Source: Amycolatopsis oliviviridis (lineage in GTDB: Bacteria; Actinomycetota; Actinomycetes; Mycobacteriales; Pseudonocardiaceae). From it: a DNA stretch of 64,000 nt. The notes beneath the pieces are model-generated. The model saw only the letters and a program-made list of their open reading frames with translations. It was not told the DNA's origin and made no database searches. Shown piece by piece: positions 24,738 through 32,835 of this stretch. The stretch lies in contig NZ_BNAY01000007.1 of NCBI RefSeq assembly GCF_014654365.1, positions 186,001-250,000 of the forward strand, given 5' to 3'. Numbering within the stretch: the first letter of the stretch is position 1; every line of letters starts with the position of its first letter. Made by a program: the position numbers and the translations under genes.

Positions 24738-25772
24738 CTATCCGGCGTCGGTGGACCGCTTCCACAGATTGATGTCGGCCTCGGTGGCGTAGCGGTCGAT
24801 CTCGGCCAGCTCCTCGTTCGTGAAGTGCAGGTTCTTCAGCGCGCCGACGTTGTCCTCCAGCTGGGCGACGCTGCTCGCGCCAATCAGCACCGACGTCATC
24901 CGCGGGTCGCGCAGGCCCCACGCGAGGGCGAGCTGAGCCAGGGTCTGGCCGCGTCGCTGGGCAATCTCGTTCAGTGCCCGGATCTTGTCGAGGGTGTTCT
25001 CGGTGATCGTGTCCGGGTTGAGCGATTTCCCTTGCGCCGCACGGGAATTGTCCGGGACGCCGTCGAGGTAGCGGCTGGTCAGCAGGCCTTGGGCCAGCGG
25101 TGAGAAGGCGATGCAGCCCGCGCCTTCGGTTTCGAGTGTGTCGAGCAGCTTGTCGCCTTCGAGCCAGCGGTTGAACATCGAGTACGACGGCTGGTGGATC
25201 AGCAGCGGCGTGCCCAGTTCCCGCAGCAGTCGCGCGGCCTCGGCGGTCTTCTCCGACGAGTACGACGAGATGCCGACGTACAGCGCGCGGCCGGAGCGGA
25301 CGGCGGTGTCGAGCGCGCCGACGGTCTCTTCGAGCGGTGTCTCGGGGTCGAACCGGTGCGAGTAGAAGATGTCGACGTAGTCCAGGCCCATCCGGCCGAG
25401 CGACTGGTCCAAAGAGGACAGCAGGTACTTGCGCGAACCCCATTCACCGTAGGGGCCGGGCCACATGTCGTAGCCCGCTTTGGTCGAAATGACCAGTTCG
25501 TCGCGGTACGGCTTGAAGTCCGAGGCCAGCAGCCTGCCGAAGTTCTCCTCGGCCGAGCCGTAGGGCGGGCCGTAGTTGTTGGCGAGGTCGAAATGGGTGA
25601 TGCCCAGGTCGAACGCGCGCCGCGCGATGTCCCGCTGGGTGCCCAGTGGCTTGTCGTTCCCGAAGTTGTGCCACAGGCCCAGCGAGATCGCGGGCAGCTT
25701 CAGGCCGCTGCGCCCGGTGCGGCGGTAAGGGATGCTCTCGTATCGGCCCTCGGCCGCGACATAGGTGCTCAC
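24738..25772 (-). CDS. mgrA: Aldo/keto reductase, L-glyceraldehyde 3-phosphate reductase type
   Basis: A 344-residue protein of the YghZ/Kv-beta-like aldo-keto reductase branch, close to family length. Typical blocks are YRRTGRSGLKLPAISLGLWH, THFDLANNYGPPYGSAEENFG with the catalytic Asp and Tyr, VISTKAGYDMWPGPYG with the Lys, and SPLAQGLLTSRYL. Escherichia coli YghZ reduces L-glyceraldehyde 3-phosphate and detoxifies methylglyoxal; the WPGPYGEWGSRKYL signature strongly suggests this subgroup. It starts close to the WYL regulator gene (10 bp), from which it may be read through. Confidence 0.88.
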   Translation of the reverse strand: MSTYVAAEGRYESIPYRRTGRSGLKLPAISLGLWHNFGNDKPLGTQRDIARRAFDLGITHFDLANNYGPPYGSAEENFGRLLASDFKPYRDELVISTKAGYDMWPGPYGEWGSRKYLLSSLDQSLGRMGLDYVDIFYSHRFDPETPLEETVGALDTAVRSGRALYVGISSYSSEKTAEAARLLRELGTPLLIHQPSYSMFNRWLEGDKLLDTLETEGAGCIAFSPLAQGLLTSRYLDGVPDNSRAAQGKSLNPDTITENTLDKIRALNEIAQRRGQTLAQLALAWGLRDPRMTSVLIGASSVAQLEDNVGALKNLHFTNEELAEIDRYATEADINLWKRSTDAG

Positions 25773-25781
25773 GGCCCGATG

Positions 25782-26738
25782 CTAGCTCCCTGACGCCCGG
25801 GAGAAGAGGGTGGCGACGGCGCCGAGGTGATCTTTGAACGCCGAAGGGCTCTCGACCTCGAAGGGCGCACCGATGGCGGCGAGGATCAGCACGGGCCAGT
25901 CGAAGGTGTCGACGTTCATCCTCAAGCGGCAGGACGTCTCGTCGATCGCTTCGAGCATGCCGCCGACGTACCGGACCGCGGCCTCGACCCGAGCCTTGGG
26001 CGCCTCGACCCGGACGACCAGCGTATGCGTGGTCGGCCTGGCCTTGATCTGGGCCTCGACGAACTTGACCGCGTCCCCGCCGGGGAGCTCGCGCGGCCGG
26101 TAGCGGGCGCCGGTGGTGCGCGGGTCGCTGAGCCTGTCGACGCGGAACGTGCGCCAGTCCACCCTGTCGAGGTCCCACGCCACCAGGTACCAGCGCCGAC
26201 CGAGCGAGACGAGCCGATGCGGTTCGACCAGCCGCGCGGACTCCTCACCACCGCGTGCCGCGTAGTCGAACTTCAGCCGCTCGTCGTCCCGGCACGCCTG
26301 CGCGATCACCGTTAGGCTGGCGGCGTTGACCCGGGGACCCGTGACGGCCGCCGGCGCCGTGTACGCCTGGAGCGCGTCGACGCGTCTGCGCAGCCGGGGC
26401 GGCATCACCTGGACGACCTTCGTCAGCGCCCGGACCGACGTCTCCTCGATGCCCTCGACCGAACCGCCCGCCGCCGTCCGCAGGCCGACCGCGATCGCCA
26501 CGGCCTCCTCGTCGTCCAGCAGCAGCGGCGGCATGACCGTGCCCGACCTCAGCTGGTAACCGCCCGCGACGCCTCGGCTCGCGTTGACCGGATAACCCAG
26601 CTCGCGCAGCCGTTCGACGTCACGCCGCAGCGTCCGCTCGCTCACTTCGAGCTTGTCGCTCAGTTCGATCCCGGTCCAGAAGCGGTGTGTCTGCAGCAGG
26701 GAGAGCAATCGCAGCATCCGCGCACTCGTGTTCGCCAT
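25782..26738 (-). CDS. WYL-domain (DeoR-like) transcriptional regulator
   Basis: A 318-residue YafY-type regulator. The N-terminal HTH_11 winged helix covers residues ~5-60 (MLRLLSLLQTHRFWTG, LSDKLEVSERTLRRDVERLR). The WYL domain lies around residues 140-220, with the RLVEPHRLVSLGRRWYLVAWD element containing a WYL variant. A WCX-type C-terminal domain follows. WYL proteins sense nucleic acid or small ligands. It is divergent from the DHA2 exporter at 26801. A 25-bp inverted repeat in the 62-bp gap is the obvious binding site. Confidence 0.92.
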   Translation of the reverse strand: MANTSARMLRLLSLLQTHRFWTGIELSDKLEVSERTLRRDVERLRELGYPVNASRGVAGGYQLRSGTVMPPLLLDDEEAVAIAVGLRTAAGGSVEGIEETSVRALTKVVQVMPPRLRRRVDALQAYTAPAAVTGPRVNAASLTVIAQACRDDERLKFDYAARGGEESARLVEPHRLVSLGRRWYLVAWDLDRVDWRTFRVDRLSDPRTTGARYRPRELPGGDAVKFVEAQIKARPTTHTLVVRVEAPKARVEAAVRYVGGMLEAIDETSCRLRMNVDTFDWPVLILAAIGAPFEVESPSAFKDHLGAVATLFSRASGS

Positions 26739-26756
26739 GAATCCAGGTTCGCTCCG

Positions 26757-26781
26757 ATTCCGGTCAGAAAGTGGCCGGAAT
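26757..26781. promoter_or_regulatory. Inverted-repeat operator between WYL regulator and exporter
   Basis: ATTCCGGTCA (26757-26766), a 5-nt spacer GAAAG, and TGGCCGGAAT (26772-26781) match at 9 of 10 positions. A TTGACT -35-like box (26781-26786) overlaps its right edge, so a bound regulator would block exporter transcription. Confidence 0.75.
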
Positions 26782-26800
26782 TGACTTTAGCGTTGTTCCC

Positions 26801-28246
26801 ATGACGATGACACTGGACGCCCCGAGCGGCGTGACCACGGAAAACACGCTCGTGGCGAAGCCGTACCGCTGGCGCTGGCCCGCGCTGTTCGTGATCCTGA
26901 CCGGTTCGGTGATGGAACTGCTCGACATGACGGTCACGAGCATCGCCGGACCGGTCATGCGGGCCTCGCTCGGCGGCGGCACGGCGATGATCCAGTGGCT
27001 CGGCGTCGCCTACACCCTCGCGATGGTGTCCGGCCTGCTCACCGGCGGACGGCTCGGCGACATCTTTGGCCGCAAGCGCATGTTCCTGATCGGTGCGATC
27101 GGCTTCGTCGCCGGTTCGCTGCTCTGCGCGGTCGCGGTCAGCCCCGAGATGATCATCTCCGCCCGGGTGGTGCAGGGCCTGTTCGGCGCCGCGATGGTCC
27201 CGCAGGGCCTCGGCATGATGAAGGAGATGTTCGCAGGCAAGGAACTGCAGTCCGCGTTCGGCATGTTCGGCCCGGTGATGGGCCTCGCCGCGGTCGGCGG
27301 GCCGATCCTCGCGGGCTGGCTGGTCGACGCCGACCTGTTCGGCACCGGCTGGCGGATGATCTTCCTGATCAACCTCCCGATCGGCGCGCTGGCCGTGCTC
27401 GCCGCGGTGAAGTTCCTTCCCGAGTCCCGCCCCGGCGGATCGCTCACCCTCGACATCCCCGGCGCGCTGCTCGCCACGACCGGTGCGCTGCTGATCGTCT
27501 TCCCGCTGGTCCAGGGGCGTGAGTACGGCTGGCCGCTGTGGACGTTCGCGATGATGGCGGCGTCGGTCGTGGTGTTCGGGGTGTTCGCGTGGTTCGAGAA
27601 GCGCAAGAGCCGTCGCGGCGGTGACCCGCTGGTCGAGCCCGGCCTGTTCCGCAAGCGCAGCTTCCTCGCCGGGATGGCGACCGGGACGATCTACTTCGCG
27701 GCGTTCTCCGGCTTCGGTCTCGTCTTCACGCTGTACCTGCAGCTCGGGCTCGGTTTCTCGCCGCTCAAGGCCGGGCTGACCGGGGTGCCGATGTCGCTGG
27801 GGATGATCGTCGGGATGGGCCTGGTGCAGGTGGTCCGCAAGCACGGTCGCAAGGTGCTGCACACCGGCGCGCTGATCATGGCCGCCGGCGTGGTCGCGCT
27901 GCTGTCGCTGCTCGGCCCGGAGACCGGTCCGTGGCTGATCGCGCCCGCGTTGCTGGTGGTCGGGATCGGATCCGGGCTGATCATGGGCCCGTACTTCGAG
28001 ATCGCGTTGTCCGGGGTGGAACCGGCGGAGGCCGGGTCGGCGTCGGGCGCGCTGACCTCGCTGCAGCAGGTCGGCGGCGCGCTGGGGATGGCGTTGCTGG
28101 GCACGGTGTTCTTCGACGCCGGGACCGCGGACCCGACCGGCGCCGCCCAGCGGACGTTCTGGGTGGTCGCGGTGATGGTGATGCTCACCTTCGCGGTCGG
28201 GTTCTTGCTGCCCAAGCGGATCCGCGACGTAGAGTCGGCCGGGTAG
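26801..28246 (+). CDS. DHA2-family MFS drug exporter
   Basis: A 481-residue protein with about 14 membrane segments. Diagnostic motifs are LTGSVMELLDMTVTSIAGPV in segment 1 (motif D1), GGRLGDIFGRKRMFLIG (motif A) and VQGLFGAAMVPQGLGMMKEM with the drug-antiporter motif C region GPVMGLAAVGGPILAGWLVD. These are proton-driven exporters of the EmrB/QacA type, typically for hydrophobic drugs or endogenous antibiotics. I chose the ATG at 26801; a GTG at 26771 would overlap the operator. It is regulated by the divergent WYL protein. The MoxR-type gene begins 22 bp after its stop and may be cotranscribed. Confidence 0.92.
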   Translation: MTMTLDAPSGVTTENTLVAKPYRWRWPALFVILTGSVMELLDMTVTSIAGPVMRASLGGGTAMIQWLGVAYTLAMVSGLLTGGRLGDIFGRKRMFLIGAIGFVAGSLLCAVAVSPEMIISARVVQGLFGAAMVPQGLGMMKEMFAGKELQSAFGMFGPVMGLAAVGGPILAGWLVDADLFGTGWRMIFLINLPIGALAVLAAVKFLPESRPGGSLTLDIPGALLATTGALLIVFPLVQGREYGWPLWTFAMMAASVVVFGVFAWFEKRKSRRGGDPLVEPGLFRKRSFLAGMATGTIYFAAFSGFGLVFTLYLQLGLGFSPLKAGLTGVPMSLGMIVGMGLVQVVRKHGRKVLHTGALIMAAGVVALLSLLGPETGPWLIAPALLVVGIGSGLIMGPYFEIALSGVEPAEAGSASGALTSLQQVGGALGMALLGTVFFDAGTADPTGAAQRTFWVVAVMVMLTFAVGFLLPKRIRDVESAG

Positions 28247-28267
28247 GCGATCGAGCTGGGAGGCCGC

Positions 28268-29149
28268 GTGGCTGGGACCGGGTACTTCACATCCGTCGAA
28301 GACGTGACGGCGAAGCTCGCCGACACCGGCTACCTGGCCTCGGCCGCCGTCGCCACCACGGTGTTCCTCGCGGACGCCCTCGGCAAGCCGTTGCTGATCG
28401 AGGGCCCCGCGGGGGTCGGCAAGACCGAGCTGGCGAAGGCGGTCGCGCAGGCGAGCGGCTCCCGGCTCGTGCGGTTGCAGTGCTACGAGGGTGTCGACGA
28501 GTCGCGGGCGCTGTACGAGTGGAACCACGCGAAGCAGCTTCTCCGGATCACCGCGGGCAAGGACGAGACGTGGGACGAAGCCCGCAACGACATCTTCGGT
28601 GAGGAGTTCCTGCTGGCCCGGCCGCTGCTGACGGCCATCAAGGGCGACGAGCCGACCGTCCTGCTCATCGACGAGACCGACAAGGCCGACGTCGAGATCG
28701 AGGGACTCCTGCTGGAGGTGCTCGGCGACTTCCAGATCACCGTCCCGGAACTGGGCACGATCACCGCCGGGCGCAAGCCGTTCGTGGTGCTGACCTCGAA
28801 CGCGACACGGGAACTCTCCGAGGCGCTGCGACGGCGCTGTCTGTTCCTGCACATCGATTTCCCCGACGCCGCACTGGAACAGCGCATCGTGCGGCTCAAG
28901 GTCCCGGGCGTCGACGACGCGCTCGCGGCGTCCGTGGTCAAGGTGATCACCGCGCTGCGGGCGATGGAACTGCGGAAGGCGCCGTCGGTCGCCGAGACCA
29001 TCGACTGGGCCCGGACCTTGCTGGCGCTCGGCGCGGACAGCCTCGGCGACGACGTCGTCCGCGCGAGCCTCGGCGTCATCCTCAAACATCAGGACGACGT
29101 CGTGAAGGCGGACGCGCGGCTGGAACTCGGCAAGGTCCTCGACTCGTGA
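28268..29149 (+). CDS. MoxR-family AAA+ ATPase (CoxD-like)
   Basis: A 293-residue AAA+ chaperone ATPase. Walker A is LIEGPAGVGKTELAKAVAQA, Walker B is VLLIDETDKADVEIEG, sensor 1 is VVLTSNATRELSEALRRRC and the arginine finger follows in that stretch. In the CO dehydrogenase system CoxD, a MoxR ATPase, works with CoxE, a VWA protein, to mature the Mo/Cu site. The next gene encodes such a VWA protein with a 4-bp GTGA overlap, so they form a functional pair. No cox structural gene is next to it; a two-subunit Mo hydroxylase lies 9 kb upstream. The GTG start is preceded by TGGGAGGCC. Confidence 0.9.
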   Translation: MAGTGYFTSVEDVTAKLADTGYLASAAVATTVFLADALGKPLLIEGPAGVGKTELAKAVAQASGSRLVRLQCYEGVDESRALYEWNHAKQLLRITAGKDETWDEARNDIFGEEFLLARPLLTAIKGDEPTVLLIDETDKADVEIEGLLLEVLGDFQITVPELGTITAGRKPFVVLTSNATRELSEALRRRCLFLHIDFPDAALEQRIVRLKVPGVDDALAASVVKVITALRAMELRKAPSVAETIDWARTLLALGADSLGDDVVRASLGVILKHQDDVVKADARLELGKVLDS

Positions 29150-30495
29150 GCGGCGTGCCGGGCAGGCTCGTCGAATTCGTGGAAGCGTTGCGGGAACACG
29201 GGATCCCGGCAGGTCCCAGCGAGACGGTCGACGCCGCCGCGGCACTCGAAGTGCTGGGCCTGGCCTCCCGCGAGCAGATGCGGGAAGGGCTCGCGGCGGC
29301 GCTGGTCCGGCGCGGCGGCCAGCGCGCGGTGTTCGACGCGACGTTCGACATCTACTTCCCGCTCGGCGTCGGCGCGCCGTCGCAGGACCCCGTCGACGAC
29401 CTGGCCGCGTTGCGTGACCGGCTCGCCACCGCGCTCGCCGCGAACGACCAGACGGAACTGACGCAGCTGGCCGGGCTCGCCGTCGACATGCTGGGGGAGT
29501 ACGGCGGCACGGCGGGCACCGGGGGCTGGTCGGCGCACCAGACGCTGGAACGGCTCCAGCCGCAGACGCTCGTGGTCCGCGTGCTCGAAGCGATCCGCGC
29601 GGGCGCTGTGAACGATTTCACCGACAGGCTGGACCGCGACGACGTCCGCCGCCGTGTCGAAGGCTTCCGCGGGTTGGTGCGCACCGAAGCGCGGCGGCGA
29701 GTGGCGGAAGTCCGTGGCAGGGAAAGGGTTTCGCGGCACGCCGTCCCGCCCGCCGCCGACCGCGTCGACTTCCTGCTGGCCAGCCGCGCGCAACTCGCCG
29801 AACTCCGCCGGGTCGTGCAGCCGTTGTCGCGCAAGCTCGCGACCCGGCTGGCCGCCCGTCGATGGCGGCACGCGCGCGGTCAGATCGACCTGCGCCGGAC
29901 GTTGCGGCGTTCGCTGTCCAACGGCGGTGTCCCGATGCGGCCGTCCTACCGGCGGCACCGGCCGGGAAGGCCGGAAATCGTGCTGCTGTGCGACATGTCG
30001 GGATCGGTGGCCGGGTTCGCGAACTTCACCATGCTGCTGGTGCAGGCCCTGCGGGACCAGTTCAGCAAGGTGCGGGTGTTCGCGTTCATCGACGCGTGCG
30101 ACGAGATCACCCACCTCGTCGACACCGGCGCGGCCGATCCGGAGGACCTCGGCGCGCGCATCCTCGCCGACGCCGAGCTGACGCGCTGGGACGGGCACAG
30201 CGACTACGGGCACGCGCTCGGCGAGTTCGTCGAGCGGTATCCGGATGCCGTGGGCCCCAAGACATCCGTGCTCATCCTCGGCGACGCCAGGACCAACGGT
30301 GGCGACCCGAACCTGGCCGCGGTGCGCGGCATCGCCGCCGCGGCGAGGCATACGTACTGGCTCAACCCCGAGCGGACGGCGCTGTGGTCCACCGGCGACT
30401 CCGAGGCGCACGCCTACGCGGAGGTCGTCGAGATGCACGAATGCCGGAACGTGCATCAGCTGACGAAGCTGGTCACCCGGCTTCTGCCGGCCTAA
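29146..30495 (+). CDS. VWA domain protein (CoxE-like)
   Basis: A 449-residue protein. The C-terminal von Willebrand factor A domain starts near residue 270 with EIVLLCDMSGSVAGF, carrying the DxSxS MIDAS motif that binds a divalent metal. WDGHSDYGHALGEF and SVLILGDARTNGGDP complete the site. The N-terminal half is helical (VEFVEALREHGIPAGPSETV) and is typical of CoxE proteins, which together with MoxR ATPases remodel or insert metal into partner enzymes. GTG start overlaps the stop of the MoxR gene. It ends 5 bp from the convergent transglycosylase. Confidence 0.9.
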   Translation: MSGVPGRLVEFVEALREHGIPAGPSETVDAAAALEVLGLASREQMREGLAAALVRRGGQRAVFDATFDIYFPLGVGAPSQDPVDDLAALRDRLATALAANDQTELTQLAGLAVDMLGEYGGTAGTGGWSAHQTLERLQPQTLVVRVLEAIRAGAVNDFTDRLDRDDVRRRVEGFRGLVRTEARRRVAEVRGRERVSRHAVPPAADRVDFLLASRAQLAELRRVVQPLSRKLATRLAARRWRHARGQIDLRRTLRRSLSNGGVPMRPSYRRHRPGRPEIVLLCDMSGSVAGFANFTMLLVQALRDQFSKVRVFAFIDACDEITHLVDTGAADPEDLGARILADAELTRWDGHSDYGHALGEFVERYPDAVGPKTSVLILGDARTNGGDPNLAAVRGIAAAARHTYWLNPERTALWSTGDSEAHAYAEVVEMHECRNVHQLTKLVTRLLPA

Positions 30496-30499
30496 GTCT

Positions 30500-31351
30500 T
30501 CAGCGCGGCGCGGGCGCCGGTTCCGGCTTGAGCGCTGCCTTGCCGTACGCGTCGGCGTTGCTGAACACTTCCTGCCCGTACTGGGTGGAGTTGTTGTAGG
30601 TCAGCACCGCGGTCCACCAGCCGGCGGGCTTGCCGAGGTCGCCGCCCCGCGCGCACATGTACTTCGCGGTCGTCATCGCGGCGTCGTCGATGTTCTGCGG
30701 GTCCGGCGCGGCGCCGTCCCCGTTGGCGCGGACGCCGTACCGCTTCCAGGTGGCGGGCAGGAACTGCATCGGGCCGACCGCGCGGTCCCATTTCGCGTCG
30801 CCGTCGAGCGCGCCCTTGTCGGTGTCGACGACCGCCATCACGCCGGGGGAGCCGTCGAGCGGGATGCCGATGATCGGCGGCGTCACGACGCCGTCCTCGC
30901 CCGCGCGGGAACCGTCATGCCGGGCGTGCTGGGACTCGGTCCGGCCGATCCCGGCGATGGTCGCCCAGGTGATCTCACAACGCGGCGCGGACTTCGCGGT
31001 CTTCTCGGCCGCGTTCACGTACGCCCGCAGCGTGCGCGAAGGGATGTCCGTGTTCTCCGACACCTTCGCGATCCAGGCGTCCTTCGCGGCCTCAGCGGGC
31101 AGCGGTCCGGCGTCGCCAGGGATCGCCGAACGCGGCGCGGGGGTGAGCGCGGGCACGGTGAACACCGGTTTGACGGGTACCGGTTCGCGGTCGTTGAGGC
31201 TGACCACGACCCAGACGGCGCCCGCCACCAGGGCGCCCACGACCAGGAGCGCGAGCATCACGCAGCCACGAGGGCCGCGTTTCCTGGGCGGAGGCTGCCA
31301 CTGGTCCATCAGGTCCAGAGCCGAAGGGGACGAAGCGGTCACCGCATCCAC
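30500..31351 (-). CDS. Membrane-anchored lytic transglycosylase
   Basis: About 283 residues. A cytoplasmic N-terminus rich in Pro and basic residues (QWQPPPRKRGPRG) leads into one membrane helix, CVMLALLVVGALVAGAVWVVV, followed by a Pro-rich linker and an SLT_2-type domain. Catalytic Glu lies in IAGIGRTESQHARHDG, with AVGPMQFLPATWKRYG as the family-typical motif and IDDAAMTTAKYMCARGGDL and AVLTYNNS later. These enzymes cleave peptidoglycan outside the membrane to allow growth or insertion of machinery. Start chosen at GTG 31351 to keep the full N-terminal segment; the ATG at 31408 would lie very close to the hairpin ending upstream. Confidence 0.85.
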   Translation of the reverse strand: MDAVTASSPSALDLMDQWQPPPRKRGPRGCVMLALLVVGALVAGAVWVVVSLNDREPVPVKPVFTVPALTPAPRSAIPGDAGPLPAEAAKDAWIAKVSENTDIPSRTLRAYVNAAEKTAKSAPRCEITWATIAGIGRTESQHARHDGSRAGEDGVVTPPIIGIPLDGSPGVMAVVDTDKGALDGDAKWDRAVGPMQFLPATWKRYGVRANGDGAAPDPQNIDDAAMTTAKYMCARGGDLGKPAGWWTAVLTYNNSTQYGQEVFSNADAYGKAALKPEPAPAPR

Positions 31352-31410
31352 GGTACGTGACGGTTGTGGAGAACTTGTGTGGCCCGTTGCCCGGGTGAGC
31401 TGAGCCACCC

Positions 31411-31474
31411 CGCGTTTCGTCCTCTGAATGCGGTAGTTGCGTGTGCAAGTACCGCATTCAGAGGACGAAACGCG
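31411..31474 (-). terminator. Hairpin terminator, copy 3 of the dispersed family
   Basis: 30-bp arms (31411-31440 and 31445-31474) with one mismatch and a GTGT loop. The core GTCCTCTGAATGCGGTA is shared with copies at 833 and 16572. It directly abuts the stop codon of the adenosine deaminase-like gene at 31475. Confidence 0.8.
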
Positions 31475-32449
31475 TCAGGCGAGCCAGGTGTCGATCTCCG
31501 CGTGGATCGAACGCTTCAGCTCGGCGGGTGCGAAGGACGCGTCGACGGACGCCCGGGCGAGACCGGCGAGAGCGAGGTCGTCGTAGGCGAACGCCTCCCG
31601 CGTGCGCAGGAACTCCTCGGTCAGCGTCGTCCCGGTGATCGACGGGACGTCGGTGCTGAGGGTGACGACGAGTCCGGCGTCGACCAGCCGGGGGAGCGGG
31701 TGCTCCTCGAACGACGGCACGAGGCCGATCGTCACGTTCGACGACGGGCAGACCTCCAGCGCGATCCCGCGTTCCCGCACCTCGGCGACCAGCGCGAGGT
31801 CCTCCAGGATCCGGATCCCGTGGCCGATCCGTTCGCTGTGGCCGACTTCGAGGGCTTCGCGGATGCTGGGCGGGCCGGCGTCCTCCCCGGCGTGGTGGAT
31901 CAGGCGCAACCCCGCCTCCGCGGCCTCGTCGCAGATCCCGGCGAACGGCGCGAGCGGGTACTTCTCCTCACCGGCGAGGCCGATCGCGAAGACCCCGTCC
32001 CGGTCGTACCGGCGGGCGAGGTCGAGGGTGAGCCGGGCGCGTTCGACCGACCGGCGGCGCGAATGGTCCAGGATCACCCGCCAGTGGAGCCCGTGTTCGG
32101 CAGCGCCCGCCGAGAGTCCTTTGAGGACGGAGGCGAGCGGCATGTCGGGCTCGCCCAGCCTCTCGCCGTGCGACGCCGCGGTGAAGGTGACCTCGGCGTA
32201 GCGGACGCCGTCCGCGACCTGGTCTTCGCAGAACTCGCGCGCCACCCGTTCGAAGTCCTCCGGTCGCTGTAGACAGGACCGCAGCAGGCCGTTGTAGTCA
32301 CCGAACGCGCGGAACCCGTCGAACACGGGTTGCTCCTGGGGGACGGCGATGCCGTTCGCCTCCCCGAGGTCACGGAGCGTGTCCGGGCGGATGGTGCTTT
32401 CGAGGTGGATGTGCAGATGGGCCTTGGGCAGCAGCGAAAGATCCCGCAT
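31475..32449 (-). CDS. Adenosine deaminase-family protein with altered active site
   Basis: A 324-residue TIM-barrel metallo-deaminase. Metal and substrate residues are visible as HLHIHLES near residue 13, the HHAGE motif with the proton-shuttle Glu, and RIGHG. Two differences from canonical adenosine deaminases are clear: HLDG has become HLES, and the terminal DD pair is D267-V268 (STDVPS). In classic enzymes the second Asp contacts N7 of adenine, so the base or sugar recognised may differ. The metal ligand Asp267 is kept, so hydrolysis should still be possible. The ATG at 32449 fits the family start. A strong hairpin follows its stop. Confidence 0.85.
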   Translation of the reverse strand: MRDLSLLPKAHLHIHLESTIRPDTLRDLGEANGIAVPQEQPVFDGFRAFGDYNGLLRSCLQRPEDFERVAREFCEDQVADGVRYAEVTFTAASHGERLGEPDMPLASVLKGLSAGAAEHGLHWRVILDHSRRRSVERARLTLDLARRYDRDGVFAIGLAGEEKYPLAPFAGICDEAAEAGLRLIHHAGEDAGPPSIREALEVGHSERIGHGIRILEDLALVAEVRERGIALEVCPSSNVTIGLVPSFEEHPLPRLVDAGLVVTLSTDVPSITGTTLTEEFLRTREAFAYDDLALAGLARASVDASFAPAELKRSIHAEIDTWLA

Positions 32450-32603
32450 GGGCCCGAACCTAGCGGCCCTGCCCCTCGTCGCGCGCCCCGTTTTCCCGGC
32501 GTCCGATATCCGAAATGAGTGATTTGGCGCGCTGCGGGGAACCCGAGAGCCACCACCGGTCGTTGAGCAGGACAACCAGACGACCCCGAGGAAAGGGACC
32601 ATC

Positions 32604-32822
32604 GTGGCTCTACTGCGGAAGTTGACCGCCCTGGCCGGCACCGCCGGGGCCGTGCGCGCCTACGTGCGCAAGAACCCCGAGAAGGTGTCCAAGGCCGTGA
32701 ACAAGGCCGCGACCTTCGTCGACCACAAGACCAAGGGCAAGTACCACAACCAGATCGACGGCGCGGTGCGCAAGGTCGACGGGATGACCGGCCGGTCGCC
32801 CCGCCGCCCCTACCAGCCCTGA
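32604..32822 (+). CDS. MT0933/Rv0909-family antitoxin-like protein
   Basis: A 72-residue basic protein. A hydrophobic N-terminal helix (ALLRKLTALAGTAGAVRAYV) is followed by the motif KVSKAVNKAATFVDHKTKGKY, which is the hallmark of the MT0933_antitox family (Rv0909). In Mycobacterium tuberculosis Rv0909 is the antitoxin of Rv0910. No Rv0910-like toxin gene is present beside it, so this copy may be solitary or function otherwise. The GTG follows GAAAGGGACCATC. It ends 13 bp before the convergent recQ stop. Confidence 0.82.
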   Translation: MALLRKLTALAGTAGAVRAYVRKNPEKVSKAVNKAATFVDHKTKGKYHNQIDGAVRKVDGMTGRSPRRPYQP

Positions 32823-32835
32823 GTCATAAAACGGC

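Noticed and set aside
26660..29245. 861-residue minus-strand frame opposite the exporter and MoxR genes
   Set aside because: Low-complexity His/Arg/Asp/Gln-rich product from the complement of high-GC codons; it also crosses the regulator and exporter promoters.
32604..32822. Complete toxin-antitoxin pair
   Set aside because: Only the MT0933-type antitoxin-like gene is present; the neighbours are RecQ and a deaminase, with no Rv0910-like toxin.
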